Source: an uncultured Lachnospiraceae bacterium (lineage in GTDB: Bacteria > Bacillota_A > Clostridia > Lachnospirales > Lachnospiraceae). From it: DNA of 13,212 nucleotides. The notes beneath the pieces are model-generated. The model saw only the letters and a program-made list of their open reading frames with translations, made no database searches and had not been told where the DNA came from. Positions 1 to 6,985 of the stretch are shown piece by piece; within the stretch, counting starts at the first letter, position 1, and each line of letters starts with the position of its first letter. The translations under genes and the position numbers were made by a program. The stretch is from NCBI GenBank assembly GCA_902795985.1, contig CADBNG010000318.1, positions 1-13,212 on the forward strand, given 5' to 3'.

Positions 1-11
1 CCCCGGTGACG

Positions 12-36
12 GAAACCCCTTGATTTCAGGCTTTTC
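12..36. other. Imperfect inverted repeat, att-core-like, downstream of rlmD
   Basis: Two 9-base arms (GAAACCCCT at 12-20 and AGGCTTTTC at 28-36) are inverted copies matching at 7 of 9 positions. They flank a 7-base centre, TGATTTC. Nine-base arms around a 7-base spacer is the geometry of a tyrosine-recombinase core site, and the 3' end of rlmD/rum genes is a known landing place for some phages in streptococci. As RNA from the rlmD strand it would form a weak hairpin with a 2x2 internal mismatch and no U-tract, so it is a poor intrinsic terminator. No integrase is visible because the window ends here. Geometry is what is seen; att function is inference. Confidence 0.3.
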
Positions 37-46
37 TCGGCCTTTT

Positions 47-1405
47 TCAGTCTTTATGTGTTAGTAGACAGACGGTCTCCACATGGCCCGTCATCGGAAA
101 CATATCAAACGGCCTCACCCTGTCAACAGCATATCCCCCATCCGCCAGAATCCTCAGATCCCTGGCCAGCGTTGCCGGATTGCAGCTTACATAGAGAATC
201 TTGTCCGGACCGGCTCTTAAAATCATGTCCAGAAGTTCCCGATCGCATCCTTTCCGTGGCGGATCCACTACGATAAGATCGCTGCCCTGAAAGCCGGAGT
301 ATACTTCCGGGAAAACCGATGCGACATCTCCGGCGTAGAAAGACGCATTTTCAATGCCGTTTAACCGGGCGTTTTCCCGGGCATCTTCAACAGCGCGGCC
401 TACAACTTCTATTCCGATCACGTTTTTTGCCTTGTCGGCAAGAAACAGTGAAATGGTTCCGATGCCGCAGTAGAGGTCCCAGACGGTTTCGGTTCCGGTC
501 AGGCCTGCAAACTCTTTAACACAATTATACAAATGGAGGGTCTGACGAGGATTAACCTGTAGAAAAGACAGGGGATCAACCCGGTAACGTACAGCACCTA
601 TACTGTCATAAATACAGCGGTCGCCATATAACACATGGATGTTGTCCCCAAGAATAACATTCGTATTTGCCGGGTTTACAGAAAAGGTGATGCCGGAAAT
701 GTCGGGAAAAGCCTTCAGTGCGTCAACCAGTTCCCGGGAATGAGGAATCGTGGATTCTCTTGTCACAAGGCAGACGCCGGTCTGACGCGTTGAAAAGGAA
801 CGTCGAAGATAAATATGGCGTATGCTGCCTGTGCCGGTCTGCTCGTTATAGGGCTGTATACCACAGGCTTCCATCCAACTCAGTACGGTTTTCACGATCT
901 GGCCGAATTCCGGAGGGGTCAGCAGGCACTCGTCACATGGAATGATTTCATGCGATCGGGCTGCATAAAAGCCGGCAACAATTCTACCGACACGGTCCGT
1001 TCCGACGGGATACTGGGCTTTATTGCGATATTCGCAGACCGCTTCGCTCGGAACGCATTCCTGAACTTCGATGTCGGAAAATCCGCCGATTCTGCGAAGG
1101 GTTTCTCGGACACGGTTTGTTTTGAGACGGAGCTGGGCCTCATAGGAAATATGCTGGAACTGGCAGCCTCCGCATCGCTTCCATACCTGGCAGGGAGGAT
1201 CAACACGATCTGCTGAAGCATGAATAAGCCGGCGGATCGCGGCAAATCCGTAATTCTTTTTCAAACGGGTAATGACAACCTCTGCTTCATCTCCTGCCGC
1301 GGCATGACGTACGAATAAGGGGAAGCCGTCCGTCTTCCCCACTCCGTCTCCGGTTTCTGTCTGATCTGAAATGCTGATGGTTACGACATCATTCTTCTTC
1401 AGCAT
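47..1405 (-). CDS. rlmD: 23S rRNA (uracil-5-)-methyltransferase, RlmD/TrmA family
   Basis: This cytoplasmic enzyme transfers methyl from S-adenosylmethionine to C5 of a uridine in 23S rRNA. The 452-residue product starts with a TRAM-like beta domain (about 1-60). The four iron-sulfur cysteines follow as C72, C78, C81 (CGGC pattern) and C157. The SAM-binding loop DLYCGIGT is at 310-317, DPPRKGCD at 381-388, and the nucleophile C408 lies in SCNPATLARD. The general-base glutamate E443 is in GHVETV. The ATG at 1405 is chosen because MLKKNDVV begins the TRAM domain as in relatives; the open frame extends to 1513, but that stretch only overlaps yhaM and looks unrelated. The start lies 17 bases inside the end of yhaM and lacks a strong Shine-Dalgarno, so translation probably depends on coupling. 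RlmD, RlmCD-like and TrmA-like specificities cannot be separated by eye; the iron-sulfur cysteines favour an RlmD/RlmCD-type rRNA enzyme. Confidence 0.93.
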   Translation of the reverse strand: MLKKNDVVTISISDQTETGDGVGKTDGFPLFVRHAAAGDEAEVVITRLKKNYGFAAIRRLIHASADRVDPPCQVWKRCGGCQFQHISYEAQLRLKTNRVRETLRRIGGFSDIEVQECVPSEAVCEYRNKAQYPVGTDRVGRIVAGFYAARSHEIIPCDECLLTPPEFGQIVKTVLSWMEACGIQPYNEQTGTGSIRHIYLRRSFSTRQTGVCLVTRESTIPHSRELVDALKAFPDISGITFSVNPANTNVILGDNIHVLYGDRCIYDSIGAVRYRVDPLSFLQVNPRQTLHLYNCVKEFAGLTGTETVWDLYCGIGTISLFLADKAKNVIGIEVVGRAVEDARENARLNGIENASFYAGDVASVFPEVYSGFQGSDLIVVDPPRKGCDRELLDMILRAGPDKILYVSCNPATLARDLRILADGGYAVDRVRPFDMFPMTGHVETVCLLTHKD

Positions 1406-2348
1406 AATGAACTGTCTTTCGTATGTTGGATTCGAAAATCTTACTGTATCCGAGCCAGTCGGTTTTGGCGGGGTCGGCTTCCACAGCTTCCCGGAACGAT
1501 TCCATCCGCGCATCCGTCAGGTCTGCCAGGGACAGGGCCACGGCTTCCGCAAGAGCCGGCCGTTTCGGTGAACCGTATTCCAGTTCGCCATGGTGGGCCA
1601 GCATACAGTGCTTCAGCTGCCGCTCCAGCATTTCCGGAAAACCTTCTATTTCACGGCATGCATCATGGATCATTTCCGCCCCGATGGAAATATGACCGAT
1701 CAGCTGCCCTTCATCCGTGTATTCATTCTGCGGAAACTGGGACAGCTCCCGTACCTTTCCGATATCATGAAGAAGCGCGGCGGTAATCAGAAGGTCCCGG
1801 TCCAGGAACGGATAAGCCTTGGAATAAATCTGGCACAGACGCACTACGCCGAGAGTGTGCTCCAGAAGACCGCCGATAAAGCCGTGGTGAATAGAACGCG
1901 CTGCAGAAGCCGTCCGGAATATCGCAGAGAATTCTGTGCCTTCTGCAAAGAAGTGATTCAGCAGCTGCACATAATAAGGGTTTTCCACGAGGGAGATGTA
2001 CTTCAGAAGTGTTTCGTACATCGTATCCTTGCTGAAACGGCTTTTCGGCTGATAGTCATCCGGATCGTATTCACCGGGAGAGGCTTTGCGAAGGCGACGG
2101 ATTGTCAGCTGGAGAGCCCCGTTATAACGGGAAACGTCGCCGACAATATCGATATAATCCATCGCGTCGAAATCTTCAATTGCGTCGGAATTAACGTCCC
2201 ATACTTTCGCGTCCAGGGAGCCGGTGCGGTCCTGAACAACGAGATTGAAATAGGATCTGCCGTTCTTTGTCGTGGCAGTGACTTTGTTTTTACACAAATA
2301 AATGCCGCTCAGACGGCTTCCTTCGGAATACTCGTTGATGTATTTCAT
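1389..2348 (-). CDS. yhaM: 3'-5' exoribonuclease YhaM (OB-fold plus HD domain)
   Basis: The product is a 319-residue metal-dependent 3'-5' exoribonuclease of the YhaM family, which trims RNA 3' ends in Bacillota. An OB-fold nucleic-acid-binding domain occupies about 12-90 (GRSYFNLVVQDRTGSLDAKVW region). An HD-superfamily phosphohydrolase domain spans about 150-290, with metal-ligand motifs H164 (LLEHTLGV), H194-D195 (LLHDIGK), H219 (GHIS), H252-H253 (AHHGE) and D276 (ADLTDA), all intact. Length matches the family at roughly 310-320 residues. The ATG at 2348 is preceded at 6 bases by AGGAGA (2355-2360 on the other strand) and overlaps the upstream stop by one base as TGATG, indicating translational coupling. 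The 3' end overlaps rlmD by 17 bases. An RNA-decay enzyme and an rRNA-modifying enzyme in one unit suggest a shared RNA-metabolism theme, which is inference. Confidence 0.93.
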   Translation of the reverse strand: MKYINEYSEGSRLSGIYLCKNKVTATTKNGRSYFNLVVQDRTGSLDAKVWDVNSDAIEDFDAMDYIDIVGDVSRYNGALQLTIRRLRKASPGEYDPDDYQPKSRFSKDTMYETLLKYISLVENPYYVQLLNHFFAEGTEFSAIFRTASAARSIHHGFIGGLLEHTLGVVRLCQIYSKAYPFLDRDLLITAALLHDIGKVRELSQFPQNEYTDEGQLIGHISIGAEMIHDACREIEGFPEMLERQLKHCMLAHHGELEYGSPKRPALAEAVALSLADLTDARMESFREAVEADPAKTDWLGYSKIFESNIRKTVHYAEEE

Positions 2349-3733
2349 CAGATTTCTCCTGTTTCGATTTCAAATTCGATTTCCGTATATCCTTCCGCTC
2401 CCTTGCGGAGGATCGTCAGTGTGACCTTTTCGCCCGGCTCCAGATGGGACAATACGTTTTTATACTGGGACATGCTGGAAATTTTTTCGTCTCCGATCTG
2501 GGAAAGGACGTCAAAATCGGAAAGCCCGGCAAAAAACGCGGGGGACTCTTCCGCTACTCCGAGAATTATAATCCCTCTCGGAATTCCGGTAATCTCGCTG
2601 ATGGACGCCGTTACCTCGGATCCCTTGATTCCGATATAGGCACGGCTTTCTCCGTTTGAGAGTTGTTCGATCAGTGTCTTCAGCTGGGAAATGCTGATGC
2701 CGGTAACAATCTGTGACTCAGCGCCGCCGAAAGACTGGTCAATAATGCCGATGACCATCCCGTTCAGATTAATCAGAATCCCGCTTCCGTCCGGCGTTCC
2801 GGTGATATCCGTGGCAAGCAGATTGTATTCGCAGTCATAAGCCGGAATGACTGTATCGATGGAGGTGATCCGCCCGAAGGAAATGCTGTTGGAATATCCG
2901 TTGGGAGAACCCAGGGCAACGACTGTGTCTCCGGTCCGTACCGAATAGGAACTTCCGAGGGAGGCGACGGAAATGTTTTCCAGTGTTTCTTCGGAAATAT
3001 CGTCCGTATTCACCTTCAGTACCGCAAGGCCGGTATCCGGGTCCCCTTTCTGGAAAATGGCATCCGCTACGGTCGAATCGGAAAAAGTTACCTGAATGCG
3101 TTCGATGTTATTGAAAATCCTGGATTCCGTCAGGATATAAAAAGCCTCATCCGTTGCGGCAATGATGACGCCGGAAATCTGGATGCGGTTTTCGACAGAC
3201 TGATTGAAATAGTCCATCTGACTGGAAATCGCCGTCACCACAACCATGGACTTTTCCGCTTCTGAAGCGATGTCCAGCATGCTGTTCTGAAGGTCCAGGT
3301 ACTGATCGATCGAGATGGGAACCGGAGTTGGCTCCGGGGTCGGTTCTTCCGTTTCCGCAGCAGGCTCTTCAGACGGTTCCGGCGTATCCGTCGGTTTCGG
3401 AGTATCGGTCGGTGTCGGAGTGTCCGTCGGTTCCGGGGTCGGCGTTTTTGTCGGCGAAGGCGTCGGTGTTTCCGTGTTCTCCGGTTCCGGAGTCACGGTC
3501 GACGTTGCTTCACCTGCCGGGATGGTTACCCGGGGAGGCGGCGTGATCTGTCCGCTGGCTCTTTGGGCAACCGGAACCATATTTACAAAAACAAAAGCGG
3601 CCACAACGGCAGCTGCGGCAGCAAAGGCACAGACAATCAGCAGCCGGATCAGCAGGTTTTTCTTACTGAGCGGTTTGCCTTTGATCGTCTGTCGTATAAA
3701 GGAAGATTCGTTCTTTTCCGGTTCCATGGTCAC
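2348..3733 (-). CDS. Membrane-anchored HtrA-like (S1C fold) PDZ protein, probable pseudoprotease
   Basis: The 461-residue protein has a basic cytoplasmic N-terminus, one membrane segment (about 26-51) and a Pro/Thr/Glu-rich linker (about 64-139). A trypsin-like domain follows at about 155-355, then a C-terminal PDZ domain (about 362-455). This is HtrA architecture with the soluble domains outside the cell. Catalytic motifs are altered. Where HtrA has TNNHVV, this has TESRIF with R205 for the His; where HtrA has DPxTDLAVLK, this has DPDTGLAVLK with G235 for the Asp. The Ser is kept as S317, but in DGSGILIN rather than GNSGGPLLN. Two triad residues missing implies no normal peptidase activity; a scaffold or ligand-binding role is inference. 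Translation may start at GTG 3733 or ATG 3727, and neither has a clear Shine-Dalgarno. It heads the unit with yhaM and rlmD. Confidence 0.85.
   Translation of the reverse strand: MTMEPEKNESSFIRQTIKGKPLSKKNLLIRLLIVCAFAAAAAVVAAFVFVNMVPVAQRASGQITPPPRVTIPAGEATSTVTPEPENTETPTPSPTKTPTPEPTDTPTPTDTPKPTDTPEPSEEPAAETEEPTPEPTPVPISIDQYLDLQNSMLDIASEAEKSMVVVTAISSQMDYFNQSVENRIQISGVIIAATDEAFYILTESRIFNNIERIQVTFSDSTVADAIFQKGDPDTGLAVLKVNTDDISEETLENISVASLGSSYSVRTGDTVVALGSPNGYSNSISFGRITSIDTVIPAYDCEYNLLATDITGTPDGSGILINLNGMVIGIIDQSFGGAESQIVTGISISQLKTLIEQLSNGESRAYIGIKGSEVTASISEITGIPRGIIILGVAEESPAFFAGLSDFDVLSQIGDEKISSMSQYKNVLSHLEPGEKVTLTILRKGAEGYTEIEFEIETGEI
3368..3439 (-). repeat. 18-bp tandem repeat encoding TPxPTD hexapeptides
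   Basis: Four in-frame 18-base units encode TPEPTD, TPTPTD, TPKPTD and TPEPSE (residues 99-122 of the HtrA-like protein). Further degenerate Thr-Pro units lie on both sides. The repeat forms the core of the extracellular linker between the membrane segment and the protease-fold domain. Such repeats can change copy number by slippage without breaking the frame, so linker length may vary between strains. Confidence 0.8.
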
Positions 3734-3736
3734 TGC

Positions 3737-3745
3737 TTATATATA
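3737..3745 (-). promoter_or_regulatory. Possible -10 element (TATATATAA) for the HtrA-like/yhaM/rlmD unit
   Basis: On the minus strand the run TATATATAA ends only a few bases before the GTG (3733) and ATG (3727) starts. A -10 box here would place transcription initiation at about 3730, giving little or no leader. No good -35 is seen at 16-18 bases; the nearest candidate, TTACAC at 3767-3772, is 21 bases away. The call is weak and rests on position and composition only. Confidence 0.25.
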
Positions 3746-3791
3746 GCTTTGGTTAATAATAAAAAAGTGTAACAGAAGGTTATGAACAAAT

Positions 3792-3800
3792 TGTGAATAA
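3792..3800 (-). promoter_or_regulatory. DnaA-box-like 9-mer TTATTCACA
   Basis: Read on the minus strand this is TTATTCACA, an exact match to the DnaA consensus TTATNCACA. It lies in the AT-rich divergent spacer, just upstream of the candidate -35 of mutS2. A second, opposed box begins 13 bases further on. DnaA acts as a transcription factor at such sites in several bacteria; binding here is untested. Confidence 0.4.
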
Positions 3801-3803
3801 CCG

Positions 3804-3833
3804 CTTTCATATATTTTCCACATATTGTAAAAT
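3804..3833 (+). promoter_or_regulatory. Candidate sigma-A promoter for mutS2 and the two-component genes
   Basis: The -10 candidate TAAAAT (3828-3833) matches TATAAT at 5 of 6 positions. An 18-base spacer separates it from a poor -35, CTTTCA (3804-3809, 3 of 6). Initiation near 3840 would leave a leader of about 32 bases carrying the Shine-Dalgarno. The second DnaA-box-like site sits inside the spacer, so DnaA binding would be expected to repress. Confidence is limited by the weak -35. Confidence 0.35.
3814..3822 (+). promoter_or_regulatory. DnaA-box-like 9-mer TTTTCCACA
   Basis: This 9-mer differs from TTATCCACA at one position and keeps the CCACA half. It faces the exact-match box at 3792-3800, with centres 22 bases apart or about two helical turns. 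It falls between the candidate -35 and -10 of the mutS2 promoter. Confidence 0.33.
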
Positions 3834-3857
3834 AAGAACAGTACAAACCGATGAAAC

Positions 3858-3866
3858 AAGGGGGAG
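3858..3866 (+). promoter_or_regulatory. Shine-Dalgarno AAGGGGGAG that fixes the mutS2 start
   Basis: A strong purine-rich site lies 5 bases before the ATG at 3872. An in-frame ATG at 3851 would put this site inside the coding sequence and has no comparable site of its own, so 3872 is preferred. Confidence 0.8.
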
Positions 3867-3871
3867 AAACG

Positions 3872-6250
3872 ATGCGTAAGGCCTCCCTGCGTGTCCTTGA
3901 ATTCCATAAAATAATTGACATGCTGGAAAAGCATGCTTCCAGCGAACCCGGGAAAAAGCTCTGCAGGCAGCTTCTGCCCTCTTCGGATTATGAAACCGTC
4001 CGTCTCGCCCAGGAGGAAACCGCTGCCGCAGCCGGCCGTCTTCTGAAGAAAGGCAATATTTCCTTTGGCAGTGTCAAAGATGTCTCGCTTTCCTTAAAAA
4101 GGCTTGAGCTGGGGGCTTCTTTGAATCAGACGGAGCTGTTATCCGTTGCCTCCCTTCTGGAGAACACCGCCCGGGTCCGTTCTTTTGGCGTGAAGGAAAA
4201 AGAAGACGCTCCGGACGACTGTCTGGATCCTGCGTTCCGGGCTTTGATGCCCTGCACCGCGCTCAGTTCGCATATTCGCCGATGCCTTCTTTCGGAAACG
4301 GAAATGAGCGACAATGCCAGTCCCGGACTTTCCTCCGTCCGACGAGCCATTCATCTGGCGGAAGAACGCATCCGCTCGTCTCTGAATTCCTTTCTGAATG
4401 GTTCCGGAAGGATGTACCTTCAGGACAGTATTATTACGCTCAGAGATGGCCGGTACTGCGTTCCGGTCAAGGCGGAATATAAAAACAATGTACCCGGAAT
4501 TATTCATGACCAGTCCTCTTCCAACGCAACTTTTTTCATTGAACCGGCAGCCATAGTCCGTCTGAACAATGAAATCAGGGAACTGCTCGGAAAAGAACAG
4601 GAAGAAATGGAAAAAGTACTGGCCATGCTCAGCGCAGAGGTCTATGAGCAGTCCGGCACCATTATCTCCGATTATGAGATTATGGTCCGCCTGGACTTCA
4701 TCTTCGCCAAAGGGGCCCTTGCCAATGAGATGTCTGCCAACAAACCGGTTTTCAACCGCCGTCATGTTCTGCGGCTGAAAAAGGCGCGCCATCCCCTGAT
4801 TCCCAAAAAAGACGTAGTGCCGATCACTTTATGGCTTGGGGACGATTTCGACCAGCTTGTAATTACCGGTCCGAATACCGGCGGCAAAACGGTGACATTG
4901 AAAACGGCCGGCCTGTTGACACTGATGGGGCAGGCCGGGCTGCACATTCCGGCCCTGGACGGATCGGAACTGTCGGTTTTCAATGATGTCTTTGCTGACA
5001 TCGGGGACGAGCAAAGCATTGAGCAGTCCCTGAGCACCTTCTCCTCCCACATGAAAAATGTGGTGGAAATCGTTGAAAACGCGGATGAAAACGCGCTGGT
5101 CCTTTTCGATGAACTGGGCGCCGGAACGGATCCTACCGAAGGTGCCGCCCTCGCGATCTCCATTTTATCCTGGCTGCATGGCCAGGGAGTGCGGACCATT
5201 GCGACGACTCATTACAGCGAGCTGAAATTTTACGCGATGAACACGTCCGGCGTGGAAAATGCCAGCTGCGAATTTGACGTGGAAACACTGCGCCCCACAT
5301 ACCGGCTGCTGATCGGAATGCCCGGAAAGAGCAATGCCTTTGCCATTTCCAGCCGGCTCGGCCTTCCGGATCATATTATTGAATCGGCCCGGCATGAACT
5401 GGATGAAAACAGCCTTTCCTTCGAAGACCTTTTAACAAAACTGGAAGAAGAACGAATCGGGCTGGAAAAGGAAAAAGAATCCATTGAGGCGATCCGGAAG
5501 GATCTGGATGAAACCAGCACCCGTCTGAAAAGCCGGGACGCCGGCATCCGCGAACGCCGGGAGAAGCTGATTGCGGAAGCCAACGAGGAAGCGGCCCGTA
5601 TTCTGAAAGAAGCAAAGGAATATGCCGATAAAACCATCCGGGAAGTCCAGAAACTTGGACGTTCCGGCGGCGGAAACATTAAAGAACTGGAAAAACGCAG
5701 AACAGCTCTGAGGGAAAAAATCGGGGAGCACGACAGCAAAAGCAATACGGTCAAATCTTCCCTGCGAACACCCGGTAAAGCGCTCAAAGATGTCCGGCCC
5801 GGAGACGATGTTTTTGTTGTCTCCATGAACGTCCGCGGCGTAGTCTGTACCAGACCGGATTCCAGGGGGAATCTCTTTGTGCAGATGGGGATTATGAAAA
5901 CAAAAGTCCACATCTCGGATCTGGAAGCGGTTCCGGAAGAAAAACCGGCTGCGCCAAAACCCGCTGCCGCCTCCGGTGCCGGAAACATCCGGTATTCCAA
6001 ATCTCTTCAGGCCGTTTCGGAAATCCGCCTTCTCGGCAAAACCGTGGATCAGGCCGTCAGTGAACTCGACAAATTCATCGACGACGCGGCGCTGGCCCAT
6101 CTTCCTTCGGTCCGGATTGTTCATGGCAAAGGCACCGGTGCCCTGCGCAGCGGTGTTCATGAATATCTCAGGTCCAATCCGCTGGTCAAAAGCTTTCATC
6201 TTGCGGCTCTTGGCGAAGGCGATACCGGCGTAACCATCGCGGAACTGTAA
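3872..6250 (+). CDS. mutS2: MutS2 ATPase (MutS-like core, KOW-like and Smr domains)
   Basis: This is a 792-residue MutS paralogue lacking the mismatch-recognition N-domain. In B. subtilis this family binds and splits collided ribosomes; in other species it was linked to suppression of recombination. It opens with the core/lever region (about 1-310). The ATPase then shows Walker A GPNTGGKT at 333-340, Walker B ALVLFDE at 408-414 and the TTHYSELK switch. A charged coiled coil lies at about 520-593, a KOW-like beta domain at about 639-688, an Ala/Pro linker, and a C-terminal Smr domain at about 714-792. HGKGTGAL (751-758) is intact, but the usual LDLRG is IRLLG at 718-722, so the Asp and Arg tied to nuclease activity are absent. 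Length is close to the B. subtilis protein at about 785. Two transcription-linked signalling genes follow after 30 bases with no terminator between. Confidence 0.95.
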   Translation: MRKASLRVLEFHKIIDMLEKHASSEPGKKLCRQLLPSSDYETVRLAQEETAAAAGRLLKKGNISFGSVKDVSLSLKRLELGASLNQTELLSVASLLENTARVRSFGVKEKEDAPDDCLDPAFRALMPCTALSSHIRRCLLSETEMSDNASPGLSSVRRAIHLAEERIRSSLNSFLNGSGRMYLQDSIITLRDGRYCVPVKAEYKNNVPGIIHDQSSSNATFFIEPAAIVRLNNEIRELLGKEQEEMEKVLAMLSAEVYEQSGTIISDYEIMVRLDFIFAKGALANEMSANKPVFNRRHVLRLKKARHPLIPKKDVVPITLWLGDDFDQLVITGPNTGGKTVTLKTAGLLTLMGQAGLHIPALDGSELSVFNDVFADIGDEQSIEQSLSTFSSHMKNVVEIVENADENALVLFDELGAGTDPTEGAALAISILSWLHGQGVRTIATTHYSELKFYAMNTSGVENASCEFDVETLRPTYRLLIGMPGKSNAFAISSRLGLPDHIIESARHELDENSLSFEDLLTKLEEERIGLEKEKESIEAIRKDLDETSTRLKSRDAGIRERREKLIAEANEEAARILKEAKEYADKTIREVQKLGRSGGGNIKELEKRRTALREKIGEHDSKSNTVKSSLRTPGKALKDVRPGDDVFVVSMNVRGVVCTRPDSRGNLFVQMGIMKTKVHISDLEAVPEEKPAAPKPAAASGAGNIRYSKSLQAVSEIRLLGKTVDQAVSELDKFIDDAALAHLPSVRIVHGKGTGALRSGVHEYLRSNPLVKSFHLAALGEGDTGVTIAEL

Positions 6251-6280
6251 CCGCGTTAAAAGTAAGAAAAGAGGTAAACC

Positions 6281-6985
6281 ATGATCGGTAAACAGAAAAT
6301 TCTAATCGTGGATGATGATGAAAACATCGCCGAACTCATCTCTCTTTACCTTACTAAGGAGTGTTATGAGTGTAAAGTAGTGAACAACGGTGAGGAAGCG
6401 CTGGAGGCTGCCCGTGAATTCGAGCCGAACCTTATGCTCCTGGATCTGATGCTGCCCGGAATGGACGGTTATCAGGTCTGCCGGGAAATCCGTACCCGCT
6501 CCAATCTTCCGATCATTATGATGTCCGCCAAGGGCGAAGTCTTCGACAAGGTCCTTGGGCTGGAACTCGGCGCTGATGATTACATCATTAAGCCCTTTGA
6601 CACGAAGGAAATGGTCGCACGAGTCAAAGCCGTTCTCCGCCGTTACCAGCCGGCTCAGAAGAACTCCTCTCCCGCTCCCAAGGGCAAATTCGTTGAATAT
6701 CCGGATCTTCTGATCAATCTGACCAATTATTCCGTGGAATACAAAGGCACGCCCATCGATATGCCTCCTAAGGAGCTGGAGCTTCTTTATTTTCTTGCGG
6801 CTTCCCCAAACCAGGTCTTTACCAGAGAGCAGCTTCTGGATCATATCTGGGGGTATGAATACATCGGGGACACCCGTACGGTCGACGTTCACATCAAGCG
6901 TCTCCGGGAAAAAATCGGGGATCACAGGAACTGGTCCATTACCACGGTATGGGGCATCGGATATAAATTCGAGGTGCGTTATTAA
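6281..6985 (+). CDS. OmpR/PhoB-family response regulator
   Basis: This 234-residue transcription factor is the output half of a two-component system. The receiver domain (about 5-122) has acidic residues D11-D13, phosphoacceptor D55 (LLDLMLPG), switch residue S82 (MMSAKG) and K104 (IIKPF). A linker with Ser/Pro follows, then a winged-helix DNA-binding domain (about 137-232) carrying KELELLYFLA, VDVHIKRLREKI and the closing WGIGYKF. All phosphorylation residues are present, so it should be phosphorylation-controlled. Shine-Dalgarno AGAGGT lies 6 bases before the ATG. The gene begins 30 bases after mutS2 and its stop overlaps the kinase start by one base. It resembles PhoP/WalR/ResD-type regulators, but the exact orthologue cannot be assigned. 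Confidence 0.93.
   Translation: MIGKQKILIVDDDENIAELISLYLTKECYECKVVNNGEEALEAAREFEPNLMLLDLMLPGMDGYQVCREIRTRSNLPIIMMSAKGEVFDKVLGLELGADDYIIKPFDTKEMVARVKAVLRRYQPAQKNSSPAPKGKFVEYPDLLINLTNYSVEYKGTPIDMPPKELELLYFLAASPNQVFTREQLLDHIWGYEYIGDTRTVDVHIKRLREKIGDHRNWSITTVWGIGYKFEVRY

Noticed and set aside
1..46. Intrinsic terminator after rlmD
   Set aside because: The only pairing possible on the rlmD strand is a short, mismatched stem without a U-tract.
1406..1513. 36-codon N-terminal extension of rlmD
   Set aside because: It lies almost entirely over the yhaM 3' end and has no family similarity. The TRAM domain begins at the ATG at 1405.
1590..2639. 349-codon plus-strand frame opposite yhaM and the HtrA-like gene
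   Set aside because: It crosses two real genes on the other strand and has no domain signature.
3315..3746. Gly/Val/Ser-repeat frame on the plus strand
   Set aside because: The GVGVSVG pattern is simply the reverse reading of the TPxPTD repeats in the HtrA-like protein.
3792..3822. The DnaA-box pair as a chromosome origin
   Set aside because: Only two boxes are present, with no dnaA, dnaN or other origin-linked genes and no long AT-rich unwinding tract.
5432..6199. 255-codon minus-strand frame opposite mutS2
   Set aside because: It is antisense to the MutS2 coiled coil, KOW and Smr domains, which are conserved on the plus strand.
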